This document shows, one piece after another, positions 46,577 to 58,100 of a stretch of DNA of 64,000 nt. The stretch is from positions 48,246,902 through 48,310,901 of the forward strand of contig CM039511.1 of the NCBI GenBank assembly GCA_022432975.1, written 5' to 3'. The notes under the pieces were generated by a model that ran no database searches, was not told the origin of the DNA, and was given only the letters and a program-made list of their open reading frames with translations. Source of the stretch: Begonia masoniana (Eukaryota > Streptophyta > Magnoliopsida > Cucurbitales > Begoniaceae). Position 1 is the stretch's first letter; each line of letters begins with the position of its first letter. The translations under genes were made by a program, and so were the position numbers.

Positions 46577-46658
46577 GAGAGCACTTCCCGGAAGGTCACC
46601 CAACCTGGAATTACTCTCGCCGAAGCCCACTTAATTTCGGAGTTCTTATGAGATCCGT
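46577..46658 (-). ncRNA. 5S rRNA-like segment in Cassandra 5' LTR
   Basis: Second copy, 482 bp from the first, with a few differences (AAATTAAG where the other has AAGTTAAG). On the element's strand this copy lies in the 5' LTR and could act as the pol III-type promoter. Confidence 0.85.
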
Positions 46659-46900
46659 TGTCAATTGAGCTCCAAAACGCGTCTTACTATGTTGGAAGGG
46701 ATCTCTTACATATGTTTCATTTCCATGTACTTCCCCAAGCGATTTGGGTTCGTAACGGCCCCTCTTTCAAAGATAGAACCCTCCGGCCCATATCAGCCCC
46801 AGGATCCGCAGAGCTTTACCCACCTCCGGCCCAGGTCAGCCCCAGGATCCACGGAGAATGGGTGGTCCTCACAGTGGTCGTTGAAAGAGGAGTCGTCACA

Positions 46901-49679
46901 GAACGTATCAAGCAAATGAGGTTGAGTGTTACATTACTTATGGTTAGAACCTATGTTATCCATTTCACATTCAAGGTTTTAACTTGAAGTGATGAGAACG
47001 ACGTGTATTGAGAACCCAACAACCTTCATGGACGCAAAACTAACACTTAGTAATGCGCTTGATGAAGCATTAGAAACTTCACTTCAATCGATTTGTTCCA
47101 AAAGAGTTGTACGTATCAAGCAAATGAGGTTTACATGACTTGTAGTTAGAACCTAAGTTATCCATTTCACATTCAAGGTTTTAACTTGAAGTGATGAGAA
47201 CGACGTGTATTTAAGACCCAAGAACCTTCATGGACGCGAAACTAAGATTTTGTAATGCGCTTGATAAAACATTAGAAACTTCACTTCATTCGATTTTTTC
47301 CAAAAGAGTTGAACGTATCAAGCAAATGAGGTTGAGTCTTACATTACTTGTGGTTAGAACCTAAGTTATCCATTTCACATTCAAGATTTTAACTTGAAGT
47401 GATGAGAACGACGTGTATTGAGGACCCAACAACCTTCATGGACGCGAAACTAAGACTTAGTAATGCGCTTGATGAAGCATTAGAAACTTCACTTCAATCG
47501 ATTTGTTCCAAAAGAGTTGAACGTATCAAGCAAATGAGGTTGAGTGTTACATTACTTGTGGTTAGAACCTAAGTTATCCATTTCACATTCAAGGTTTTAA
47601 CTTGAAGTGATAAGAACGACGTGTATTGAGGACCCAACAACCTTCATGGACGCGAAACTAAGACTTAGTAATGCGCTTGATGAAGCATTAGAAACTTCAC
47701 TTTAATCGATTTGTTCCAAAAGATTTGAACGTAACAAGCAAATGAGGTTGTGTGTTACATTACTTGTGGTTAGAACCTATGTTATCTATTTCACATTCAA
47801 GGTTTTAACTTGAAGTGATGAGAACGACGTGTATTGAGAACCCACGACCTTTATGGACGCGAAACTAAGACTTAGTAATGCGCTTGATAAAGCATTAGAA
47901 ATTTCTTGTCAATCGATTTGTTCCAAAAGAGTTGAACGTATCAAGCAAATGAGGTTGAGTGTTACATTACTTGCGGTTAGAACCTAAGTTATCCATTTCA
48001 CATTCAAGGTTTTAACTTGAAGTGATGAGAACGACGTGTATTGAGAGCCCAACAACCTTTATGGACGTGAAACTAAGACTTAGTAATGCGCTTGATAAAG
48101 CATTAGAAACTTCACTTCAATCGATTTGTTCCAAAAGAGTTGAACGTATCAAGCAAATGAGGTTGAGTGTTACATTACTTGTGCTTAGAACCAAAGTTAT
48201 CCATTTCACATTCAAGGTTTTAACTTGAAGTGATGAGAACGACGTGTATTGAGGACCCAACAACCTTCAAGGACACGAAACTAAGACTTATTAATGCGTT
48301 TGATGAAGCATTAGAAACTTCACTTCAATTGATTTGTTCCGAAAGAGTTGAACGTATCAAGCAAATGAGGTTGAGTGTTACATTACTTGTGGTTAGAACC
48401 TAAGTTATACATTTCACATTCAAGGTTTTAACTTGAAGTGATGAGAACGACGTGTATTGAGAACCCAACAACCTTCATGGACGCGAAACTAAGACTTAGT
48501 AATGCGCTTGATGAAGCATTAGAAACTTCACTTCAATCGATTTGTTCCAAAAGAGTTGAACGTATCAAGCAAATGAGTTTGAGTGTTACATTACTTGTGG
48601 TTAGAATCTAACTTATCCATTTTACATTCAAGGTTTTAACTTGAAGTGATGAGAACGACGTGTATTGAGAACCCAACAACCTTCATGGACGCGAAACTAA
48701 GACTTAGTAATGCACTTGATGAAGCATTAGAAACTTCACTTCAATCGATTTGTTCCAAAAGAGTTGAACGTATCAAGCAAATGAAGTTGAGTGTTACATG
48801 ACTTGTGGTTAGAACCTAAGTTATCCATTTCACATTCAAGGTTTTAACTTGAAGTGATGAGATTGACGTGTATTGAGGACCCAACAACCTTCATGGACGC
48901 GAAACTAAGACTTAGTAATGCGATTGATGAAGCATTAGAAACTTCACTTCAATCTATTTTTTCCAAAAGAGTTGAACGTATCAAGCAAATGATGTTGAGT
49001 GTTACATGACTTGTGGTTAGAACCTAAGTTATCCATTTCACATTCAAGGTTTTAACTTGAAGTGATGAGATTGACGTGTATTGAGGACCCAACAACCTTC
49101 ATGGACGCGAAACTAAGACTTAGTAATGCGCTTGATGAAGCATTAGAAACTTCACTTCAATCGATTTTTTCCAAAAGAGTTGAACGTATCAAGCAAATGA
49201 AGTTGAGTGTTACATGACATGTGGTTAGAACCTAAGTTATCCATTTCACATTCAAGGTTTTAACTTGAAGTGATGAGAACGACGTGTATTGAGGACCCAA
49301 CAACCTTCATGGACGCGAAACTAAGACTTAGTAATCCGCTTGATGAAGCATTAGAACCTATTCTTCTATCAATTTGTTCCAAAAGAGTTGAACGTATCAA
49401 GCAAATGAGGTTGAGTGTTACATTACTTGTGGTTAGAACCTAAGTTATCCATTTCACTTTCAAGGTTTTAACTTGAATTGATGAGAACGACGTGTATTGA
49501 GGACCCAACAACCTTCATGGACGCGAAACTAAGACTTAGTAATATGCTTGATGAAGCATTAGAAACTTCACTTCAATCGATTTTTTCCAAAAGAGTTGAA
49601 CGTATCAAGCAAATGAAGTTGAGTGTTACATGACATGTTGTTAGAACCTAAGTTATCCATTTCACATTCAAGGTTTTAA
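46901..49679 (+). repeat. 208-bp satellite array between Cassandra and E
   Basis: About 13.4 plus-oriented monomers, many with ACATTACTTGTGG in place of ACATGACTTGTGG. Some have TGAGATTGACG or GATTTTTTCC variants that recur in neighbours. No gene. Confidence 0.95.
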
Positions 49680-50544
49680 TGATGTTGTCAAAGGAGCAAC
49701 TAAGGACAATCAAGAAGCAATAGGGAGCCAAGATCCATTGATGAATATAGGAGGACCAATGACGAGATCAAGAACGAAGAAAATAAACAAAAAACTACAA
49801 ATTTTAATAAAAGACATCCAAGAAAAGGAATCATCACAAAATGTGCAACGAGCAATAATATTACTAAGTGTTGGTGAAGAAGCAAGGACTGGAAAAGAAG
49901 CCCAAAACGAAGTCTCAAAAATAAAGACTTCCCACATGGTCACCCAATATGGCACTACTCTAGCCCAAGAGTTTTTAACTTCAAAGTTCTTACAAGTGCC
50001 ACACCATTGGGCTAGGCCCACAATCTGAATTAAACTCGAGACTCACGTTACTTAAACCTAAGTTCCGCGGCCACCATCCACTTGCACCACTTTCCTATTT
50101 TCCTTCTCTTATTTTTGGAAACTTTTCTATTGTCTAATTAGGATATTTTGATTATTTCTAATTATGTTATTACCTTATTAGTTTTATCCCTTTGCCTATT
50201 TAAGGGAGGCTTGTAATAGATTTTAGGGACCTTTTGAATGAATTGATTTTTATTAAGCTTTTGCTTTGCGGTGAGATCCTTATAATTCTCTTCTTGAGTT
50301 CTTGGATTAGAACTTGATCTTCTTCAAGTGTATTCTTGAAAAGATCGAACTTGATAGCTTAGGTTCAACCAACGAGTTTGGTTCGGGTCTAGCTACTTTT
50401 TCTGATAACTTTGGTTCCATCGCTATCTATCGATTGGGGTCAAGTTCCTTCTTCTTATTCTTTCGAATCAATAAAGGCATTATTCCCTTTGAATTCCGTA
50501 TTGCGTGTTGGGTCTAAGATCTCTAATATCTTAGGTTCATATCA
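49680..50544 (+). repeat. Element E 5' LTR (865 bp)
   Basis: Begins TGATGTTGTC and ends TTCATATCA before the primer site. An open frame from the LTR start encodes GGPMTRSRTKKINKK (about 49750-49795), equivalent to the pol tail of the other families, and ends at 50028. Likely TATA-like TATTTAAG near 50199. The purine tract and pol that should precede a 3' copy are absent here, so this is the 5' LTR. Confidence 0.85.
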
Positions 50545-50546
50545 TT

Positions 50547-50558
50547 TGGTATCAGAGC
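50547..50558 (+). other. Element E primer-binding site
   Basis: TGGTATCAGAGC, two bases after the LTR end, complementary to initiator-Met tRNA. Confidence 0.9.
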
Positions 50559-51394
50559 GAAGGTTCTTCGATTCAAAGAAGCTATCTTTATCATTCTTGT
50601 TATTCTACTTTTCTCTCCACAAAACCTTTCGATTATTCTATTTTTCGTTTTAGTTCAAAAAAAAAAAAAAAAAAAATTTCAAAAAAAAAAAAAAAATTCC
50701 GCAAATTCAAAAAAAAAAAAAAAAAAAAAAGTGTTGAGCTCTCGTTTGTAATAACGAGAAACTTCTTTTGTACTGCCAATCGAGAAAGACATATCTTTGC
50801 TTGTCTCGAACCCTAGCATCCGAATCTCAAGTCAGATTTCTATTTCTGCAAGTTTGCCGGGTTTCAAAAAAATTCGTGAGAATACCTCATTAGTATCGAG
50901 GATTCACAACCGGAAACTATTCAAGCTTCTCAAAACGTTATATCCAGAGATCGATTCTAGCAAACACCTTTAGTGGTTTGACTTTAATCTATTCTCGAAA
51001 GTTGGATTTTAAGTTTGAAAGTTTGAAATTTTCACGTTATACTTGTTGGATTACATCTTGATTGGGTTCTAACTTTAAGAACCTAAAGAAGAGATTGAGT
51101 GGTAAAAGACAAGAGTGTGAGATTATCTTATAAAAGTCAAAATTTCGAGCGAAACACGAGTGAAGTGACATTGAACGAGTGTAAACACGTGAGGGAGAGG
51201 AGAGGTCCATTTAAATTTCTGCATTTCAATTCAGTTATTTAAATTTCTGTATTTCAATTCAGTCATTTAAATTTCCGCATTTCAATTCAGTCATTTAAAT
51301 TTCCGCATTTCAATTCAGTTATTTAGATTTTTATTTCGCAATTTACCATTTGCGTTATTTATTGAAAAAAAAAAGAAAAGAAAAATTCGGAATC
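50559..51394 (+). other. Element E leader
   Basis: Contains A-rich tracts at 50656-50731, the shared module at about 51091-51210 (GAGTGGTAAAAGACAAGAG, AAACACGAGTG, AAACACGTGAGGGAG) and a 28-bp tandem repeat of the type AAATTTCCGCATTTCAATTC starting at 51213, 51241, 51269 and 51297. The repeat lies between the module and the gag ATG. Confidence 0.78.
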
Positions 51395-51466
51395 ATGAGC
51401 GGAGAGGAGAATGAGATTGATATAAAAATGTTCATGAGGGCCATATACGATCAATACGAGCCTCGC
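51395..51466 (+). pseudogene. Element E gag, first codons only
   Basis: ATG at 51395 gives MSGEENEIDIKMFMRAIYDQ and a few more residues, similar in position and style to the gag starts of A, B and C. The frame then runs into satellite, so it is a remnant. Upstream in-frame codons belong to the leader. Confidence 0.6.
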
Positions 51467-52067
51467 ATTAGAAACCTCACTTCAATCGATTTGTTACAAA
51501 AGAGTGGAACGTATCAAGCAAATGAGGTTGAGTGTTACATGACTTGTGGTTAGAACCTAAGTTATCTATTCACTTTCAAGGTTTTAACTTGGAAGTGATG
51601 AGAACGACGTGTATTGAGGACCCAACAACCTTCTTGGATGCGAAACTAAGACTTAGTAATGCGCTTGATGAAGCATTAGAAACTTCACTTCAATCGATTT
51701 GTTCCAAAAGAGTTGAACGTATCAAGCAAATGAGGTTGAGTGTTACGTAACTTGTGGTTAGAACCTAAGTTATCCATTTCACATTCAAGGTTTTAACATG
51801 AAGTGATGAGAACGACGTGTATTGAGGACCCAACAACCTTCTTGGATGCGAAACTAAAACTTAGTAATGCACTTGATGAAGCATAAGAAACTTCACTTCA
51901 ATCGATTTGTTACAAAAGAGTTGAACGTATCAAGCAAATGAGGTTGAGTGTTACATTACTTGTTGTTAGAACCTAAGTTATCCATTTCACATTCAAGGTT
52001 TTAACTGAAGTGATGAGAGCGACGTGTATTGAGGACCCTACTAACCTTCTTGGACGCGAAACTAAGG
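51465..52067 (+). repeat. 208-bp satellite array between E and the gap
   Basis: About three monomers, plus orientation. The last two show more small indels toward the gap. Confidence 0.9.
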
Positions 52068-52167
52068 NNNNNNNNNNNNNNNNNNNNNNNNNNNNNNNNN
52101 NNNNNNNNNNNNNNNNNNNNNNNNNNNNNNNNNNNNNNNNNNNNNNNNNNNNNNNNNNNNNNNNNNN
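52068..52167. other. Assembly gap, 100 N
   Basis: Exactly 100 unknown bases inside the satellite. A round 100-N run usually marks a scaffold join of unknown size, so the true distance across it is not known. Confidence 0.98.
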
Positions 52168-55100
52168 ATCGATTGTTCCAAAAGAGATGGAACGTAGCAC
52201 AAATGAGGTTGAGTGTTCCATTACTGTGGTTAGAACCTAGTTATCTATTTCAGCTTTCAAGGTTTAACTTGAAGTGTTGAGAACGACGTGGTATTGAGGA
52301 CCCAACACCTTCAGGGACAGCGAACTAAGTACTTATTAATTCTCTTGATGAAGCTTTTGAAAACTTCACCTCAATCGATTTGTTCCAAACGATTTGATCG
52401 TATCAAGCAAATGAGTTGAGTGTTACATGCTTGGCGTTCGAACCTAAGTTATATCGATTTTACTTACAATGTTTTAACTTGAAGTGATGAGAACAGACGT
52501 GTATTGAGGACCCGACACTCTTTCATGGCGCGAACAGACTTATGTAATGGCGTCTTGGAGAGCATTCATAAACTTCACTTCAATCGATTTTTTGTTCCCA
52601 AAGAGTTGAACTTATAAGCAAATGAGTGGTTCGTGTTAAATAACTTGTGTTAGAACTAAGTTATCTCAATTCACATTCAGGGTTTTAACTTGAATGATTA
52701 GAACGACGTGTATGAGTACCCAACAACCTTTATGGAGCGAAACTAACTTAGTAATAGGCGCTTGATGAAGTAGTCTAGAAACTACATTTTAATCGTTTGT
52801 GCCAAAAGAGCTTGAACTTAATAAAGGCAATGATGTTGAGTGTTAATGACTTGTGGTTAAACCTAAGTTATCTATTTCACTTTCAAGGTTTAACTTGAAG
52901 TGATAGAACTACGTGTCTTGAGCGACGCAACACCTTCATGGACGCGAAAATCTAAGACTTGTCATGCGTTTGATGAATCATTATAAACTTCACACTTCAA
53001 TCGCTTTTGTTTTCCAAAAGAATGGAACGTATCAGCAAATGAGTTGAGTGTTACCATAAACTTGTGGTTATAAACCGAAGTTATCTATTTCCTTTCAAGG
53101 TTTAACTTGAAGTGTTGAGAACGACGTGTATTGAGGACGCCAACAACTTTCATGGATCGCCAAACTAAGACTTAGTACTGCTCTGATGAAGCATTAGAAC
53201 TTCACTTCAATTGATTTGTTCCAAAAGATTTGAACGTATCAAACAAACCAATGAGGTTGAGTGTTACATGGACTTGTGTTTATACTGCTAAGTTATCGAT
53301 TCACTTTCAAGGTTTAACTTGAAGTGATGAACAAACAAAAACAAAAGATTTGTATTGATGACGCACATACAACCTTCATGGACGCGAACTAAGACTTAGT
53401 AAATTGCTCTTGATGATGCATTATAAACTCACTTCAATCGATTTTTCCCAAAGAGTTGAACGTACCAGGCAAGAGGGTGAGTGTTTAATACTTGTGGTTA
53501 GAACATAAAGTTATCCAATTCTCCATTCGAGGTTTTACTTGAAGGTGATTGAGAACGATCTTATTGAGGACCAACAACCTTTATGGACGCGAAGCAAGAC
53601 TTGTAATGCGCTTGATGCAGCATTAAACACTACTTCAATCGATTGGTTCCAAAATTGTTGCAAGTATCGAAGTGCAAATGAGTTTCAGTGTTAAATGACT
53701 ATTGTTTGAACATAAGTTAGATCCACTTCACATTCAGGTTTTTACTGAAGTGAAGAACGACGTGTATTGAGGACCCAACACCCTTCCTGGACGCGAAACT
53801 AAGATTAGTAATGCGGTGGAGCAAGCTTAGAAATTCACTTCAATCAGTTTTGTACCAAAAGAGTTGAAAGTATCCAACAAAAGGAGGTCGAGTGTTACGT
53901 GGACTTGTTTTTAGAACTAGTATCCATTTCACTTCAAGGTTTTAACTTGAAGTGATGAGAAGACGTGTATTGAGACCCAAAAACCTTTTTATGGCGCGGA
54001 AACTAAGACCTAGTACGGCTTGATAAAGCATTAGAACTTCACTCAATCGATTTGTTCCAAAAGAGTTGAACGTCTAAAGCAAATGAGGGTGAGTTGTTTA
54101 AATGATTGTGGTTAGAACTAAGTTATCTATTTCCTTTCAAGGTTTTAACTTGAAGTGATGAGAACGACGGGTATGAGGACCAACAACCTTCAGGACGCGA
54201 AAAACTACGACTTAGTATGCGTTGATGAAGCATTATAAATTCACTTCAATCGATTTGTTACAAAAGAATGCAACTTATCAAGCAAATGAGGTTGAGTGTT
54301 ACATTACTTGTGGTTAGAACTAAGTAATTATTTCACCTTTCACGGTTTTAACGTGAAAGGTTGAGAACGACGTTATGAGGACCCCAAAACCCTCATGGAC
54401 GCGAAACCAAGACTTAGTAATGCGCTTGATGAAAGCATTAGAAACTTCACTTCAATCGATTTGTTCCAAAAGATGTTTGAACGTATCAAGCAAATGAGGG
54501 GAGTGTTACATGACTTGTTGTTCAGAACCTAAGTTATCCATTCACTTTCAAGGTTTTAACTTGAAGTGATGAGAACGACGGTATTGAGGACCAACAACAA
54601 CCTTTATAGGACGCGAAATTAAGACTTAGTAATGCGCTTGATGAAGCATAGAAAACTTCACTTCAATCGATTTGTTCCAAAAGAGTTGAACGTATCAGCC
54701 AAATGAGGTTGAGTGTTACATGACTTGTTGTTAGAACCTAAGTTATCCAATTCACTCTTCAAGGTTTTAACTTGAAGTGATGAGAACGACGTGTATTGCG
54801 GATCCCAACAACTTTCATGGGACGCGAAACTACGACTTAGTAATGCGCTTGATGAAGCATTAGAAACTTCACTTCAATCGATTTGTTCCCAAAAGAGTGA
54901 ACGTATCAAGCAATGAGGTGAGTGTTAAATGACTGTTGGTTAGAACATAAGTTATCCAATTCACATTCAAGTTTTAACTTGAAGTGATGAGAACGAGTGA
55001 TTGAGGACCAACAACCTTATGGACGCGAAACTAAGACTTAGTAATGCGCTGATGAAGCATTAGAAATTACACTTCAATCGATTTGTCCAAAAGAGTTGAC

Positions 55101-58100
55101 AGTATCAAGCAAATGCGGTGAGTGTTAATGACTTAGTTGTTTAGAACCTAAGTTATCCAATTCACATTCAAGGTTTTTACTTGAATCTTGCATCGAGTGT
55201 GAAGCCCGGATAACGACGTGTATTTGAGGACCCAACAACCTTTCCTGGACGCGAAACTAAGAACTTAGTAATGCGGCTTGCTTGCACGCATTAGAAACTT
55301 CAGGTTCAATCCAGTTTGTACCAAAGAGTTTGAACGTATCAAGCAATGATGTTGAGGTTACGTGACTTGTTTTTAGAACCTAATGTAATCATTTTCACTT
55401 TCAAGGTTGTTAATATTCTTGATATTTTTGATGATTAACTTACGTGTTATTGAGGACCCAAAAACCTTTATGGCTGCGAAACTAAGACCTTAGGAACGCG
55501 CGTGATAAGCATTAGAACACTTCACTTCAATCGATGTTGTTCCAAAAGAGCTGTTGAACGTTATAACTCAAATGAGGTTGACGTGTTAAATGACTTGTGG
55601 TTAGAACCTAAGTGTCATGTTATCTATTCACTTTCAAGGTTTTAACTTGAAGTGAGAGACGACGTGTATTGAGGACCAACAAACTTCATGGACGCGAAAC
55701 TAAGACTTAGTAATGCGTTTGATGAAGCATTTATAAACTTCCTTCAATCGATTGTTCCAAAAGAATGGAAGTATCAAGCAATGAGGTTGAGTGTTACATT
55801 ACTTGTGGTTAGAACCTAAGTTATCTATTTCACTTCAAGGTTTTAACTTGAAGTGTCTGAGAACGACGTGTTATGAGGACCCAACAACCTTCATGGACGC
55901 GAAACTAAGCCTTAGTAATGCGCTTGATGAAGCATTTGAAAACTTCACCTCAATCGATTTGTCCAAAAGAGTTGATCGTATCAAGCAAATGAGGTGAGTG
56001 TACATGACTTGCGGTTAGAACTACGTTATCGATTTTACTTACAAGGTTTTACTTGAAGTGATGAGAACGACGGTATTGAGGACCCCGACAACCTTCATGG
56101 ACGCGAAACTAAGACTTAGTAATGCGCTTGATGAAGCATCATAACTTCCCTGTCAATCGATTTGTCCCAAAGAGTTGAACGTATCAAGCAAATGAGGGTG
56201 AGTGTTAAATAACTTGTGGTTAGAACATAAGTTATCCAATTCACATTCAAGGTTTTAACTTGAAGTGATGAGAACGACGTGTATTGAGGACCCAACAACC
56301 TTTATGGACGCGAAACTAAGACTTAGTAATGCGCTTGATGAAGTATTAGAAACTACACTTCAATCGATTTGTTCCAAAAGAGTTGAACGTATAAAGCAAA
56401 TGAGGTTGAGTGTTAAATGACTTGTGGTTTAGAACCTAAGTTATGTATTTCACTTTCAAGGTTTTAACTTGAAGTGATGAGAACGACGTGTATTGAGGAC
56501 CAAACAACCTTCATGGACGCGAAACTAAGACTTAGTAATGCGCTTGATGAAGCATTATAAACTTCACTTCAATCGATTTGTTCCAAAAGAATGTTGAACG
56601 TATCAAGCAAATGAGGTTGAGTGTTACATGACTTGTGGTTTAGAACCTAAGTTATCTATTTCACTTTCAAGGTTTTAACTTGAAGTGATGAGAACGACGT
56701 GTATTGAGGACCCAACAACCTTTCATGGACGCCCAAACTAAGACTTAGTTAATGCGCTTGATGAAGCATTAGAAACTTCACTTCAATCGATTTGTTCCAA
56801 AAGAGTTGAACGTATCAAGCAATGAGGTGAGTGTTACATGACTTGCTGGTTAGAACCTAAGTTATCGATTTCACTTACAGGTTTAACTTGAAGGATGAGA
56901 ACGATCTTGTATTGATGACCAAACAACCTTCATGGACGCGAAACTCAGACTTAGTAATGCGCTTGATGAAGCATTCTAAACTTCACTTCAATCGATTTGT
57001 TCCCAAAGAGTTGAACGTATCCAAGCAAATGAGGGTGAGTGTTAAATAACTTGTGGTTAGACATAAGTTATCCAATTCTAACATTCAGAGGTTTAACTTG
57101 AAGTGATGAGAACGACGTGTTATTGAGGACCCAACAACCTTTATGGACGCGAAACTAAGAACTTAGTAATGCGCTTGTTGAAGCGTAAGAACTTCACTTC
57201 AATCGATTTGTTCCAAAAGATTGAACGTATCAGCAATGAGGTTGAGTGTTACATGACTTTAGTTTAGAACAAGTTATATATATATCTCCATTTCACCACT
57301 TTTAAGGTTTTAACTTGAAGTGATGAGAACGACGTGTATTAGGACACCAACAACCTTTATGGACGCGAAACTAAGACTTTGTAATGCCGCTTGAAAAGCA
57401 GTCGAAACGTCACTTCATCGATTTGTTCCAAAAGGTTGAACGTATCAAGCACATGGTTTGAGTGTGACATTACTACTTGAGGTCAAAACCAAGTAATCCA
57501 CTTCAACATTCAGGTTTAAAACTTGAAGTGTGAAAACGAGACGTGTATTGAGACCCAACAACCTTCATGACGCGTAATTAAGACTTCTTATGCGCTTATG
57601 AAGAATAAGAAACTTCACTTTCAAATCGTAGTTCCAAAAGAGTTGAACGGTAACCCAATCAAATGAGGTTTACTATACATGACTTTTGGTTAGAACCTAA
57701 GTTATCCCATTCACATTCAAGGTTTTAACTTTAAGTGAGATAACGACGTATAGTGAGGACCCAACAACCTTCATGGACGAGTTAATTAAGACTTATTATG
57801 CGCTTGATGAAGCATAAGACCTTCACTTTCATAGAGTTGTTTCAAAAGTGTTGATCATAACCAAGCAAATAGGTTAGTGTTACTGACTTGTGGTTAAACC
57901 TAAGTTAGCCTTTCACAATCAGGTTTTGCTTGAAGTGATGAAACGACGTGTATTGATGACCCAAATCCCTTCAAGGACACATAAATAAGACTTAGTAATG
58001 CGCTTAATGAAGCATAAGAAACTTCACTTCAATCGATTAGTTCCAAAAGAAATGATCGTATCAAGCAAATGAGGTTTAGTGTTACATGACTTGTGGTTAG

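Larger units (their letters stand above)
46008..46900 (-). mobile_element. Cassandra TRIM retrotransposon
   Basis: An 893-bp element with two 411-bp LTRs (46008-46418 and 46490-46900) and a 71-bp internal part, flanked by target duplication GAACG (46003-46007 and 46901-46905). On its own strand the 5' LTR is the right copy; TGGTATCAAAGCC (primer site) follows it, and an AAGGGGGGGTGAT purine tract precedes the 3' LTR. Both LTRs contain a 5S rRNA-like segment, the hallmark of Cassandra. LTR identity is about 96% by eye. There is no coding capacity. Confidence 0.92.
49680..51464 (+). mobile_element. Element E: Ty3/gypsy element truncated after the gag start
   Basis: A plus-strand 5' LTR, primer site and leader plus about 24 gag codons, then a direct join to satellite at about 51464. 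No second LTR or target duplication is present, so the rest of the element has been deleted. Family features (TGATGT start, LTR-coded TRSRTKK motif, leader module) link it to A-D, but the sequence is clearly a different family. Confidence 0.88.

Noticed and set aside
46001..46634. ORFs of 99-182 codons across Cassandra
   Set aside because: They overlap in several frames of a non-coding TRIM with GC-rich LTRs; the 5S match explains the conserved part.
52010..52280. ORFs spanning the N gap
   Set aside because: They consist largely of unknown residues and satellite read-through.
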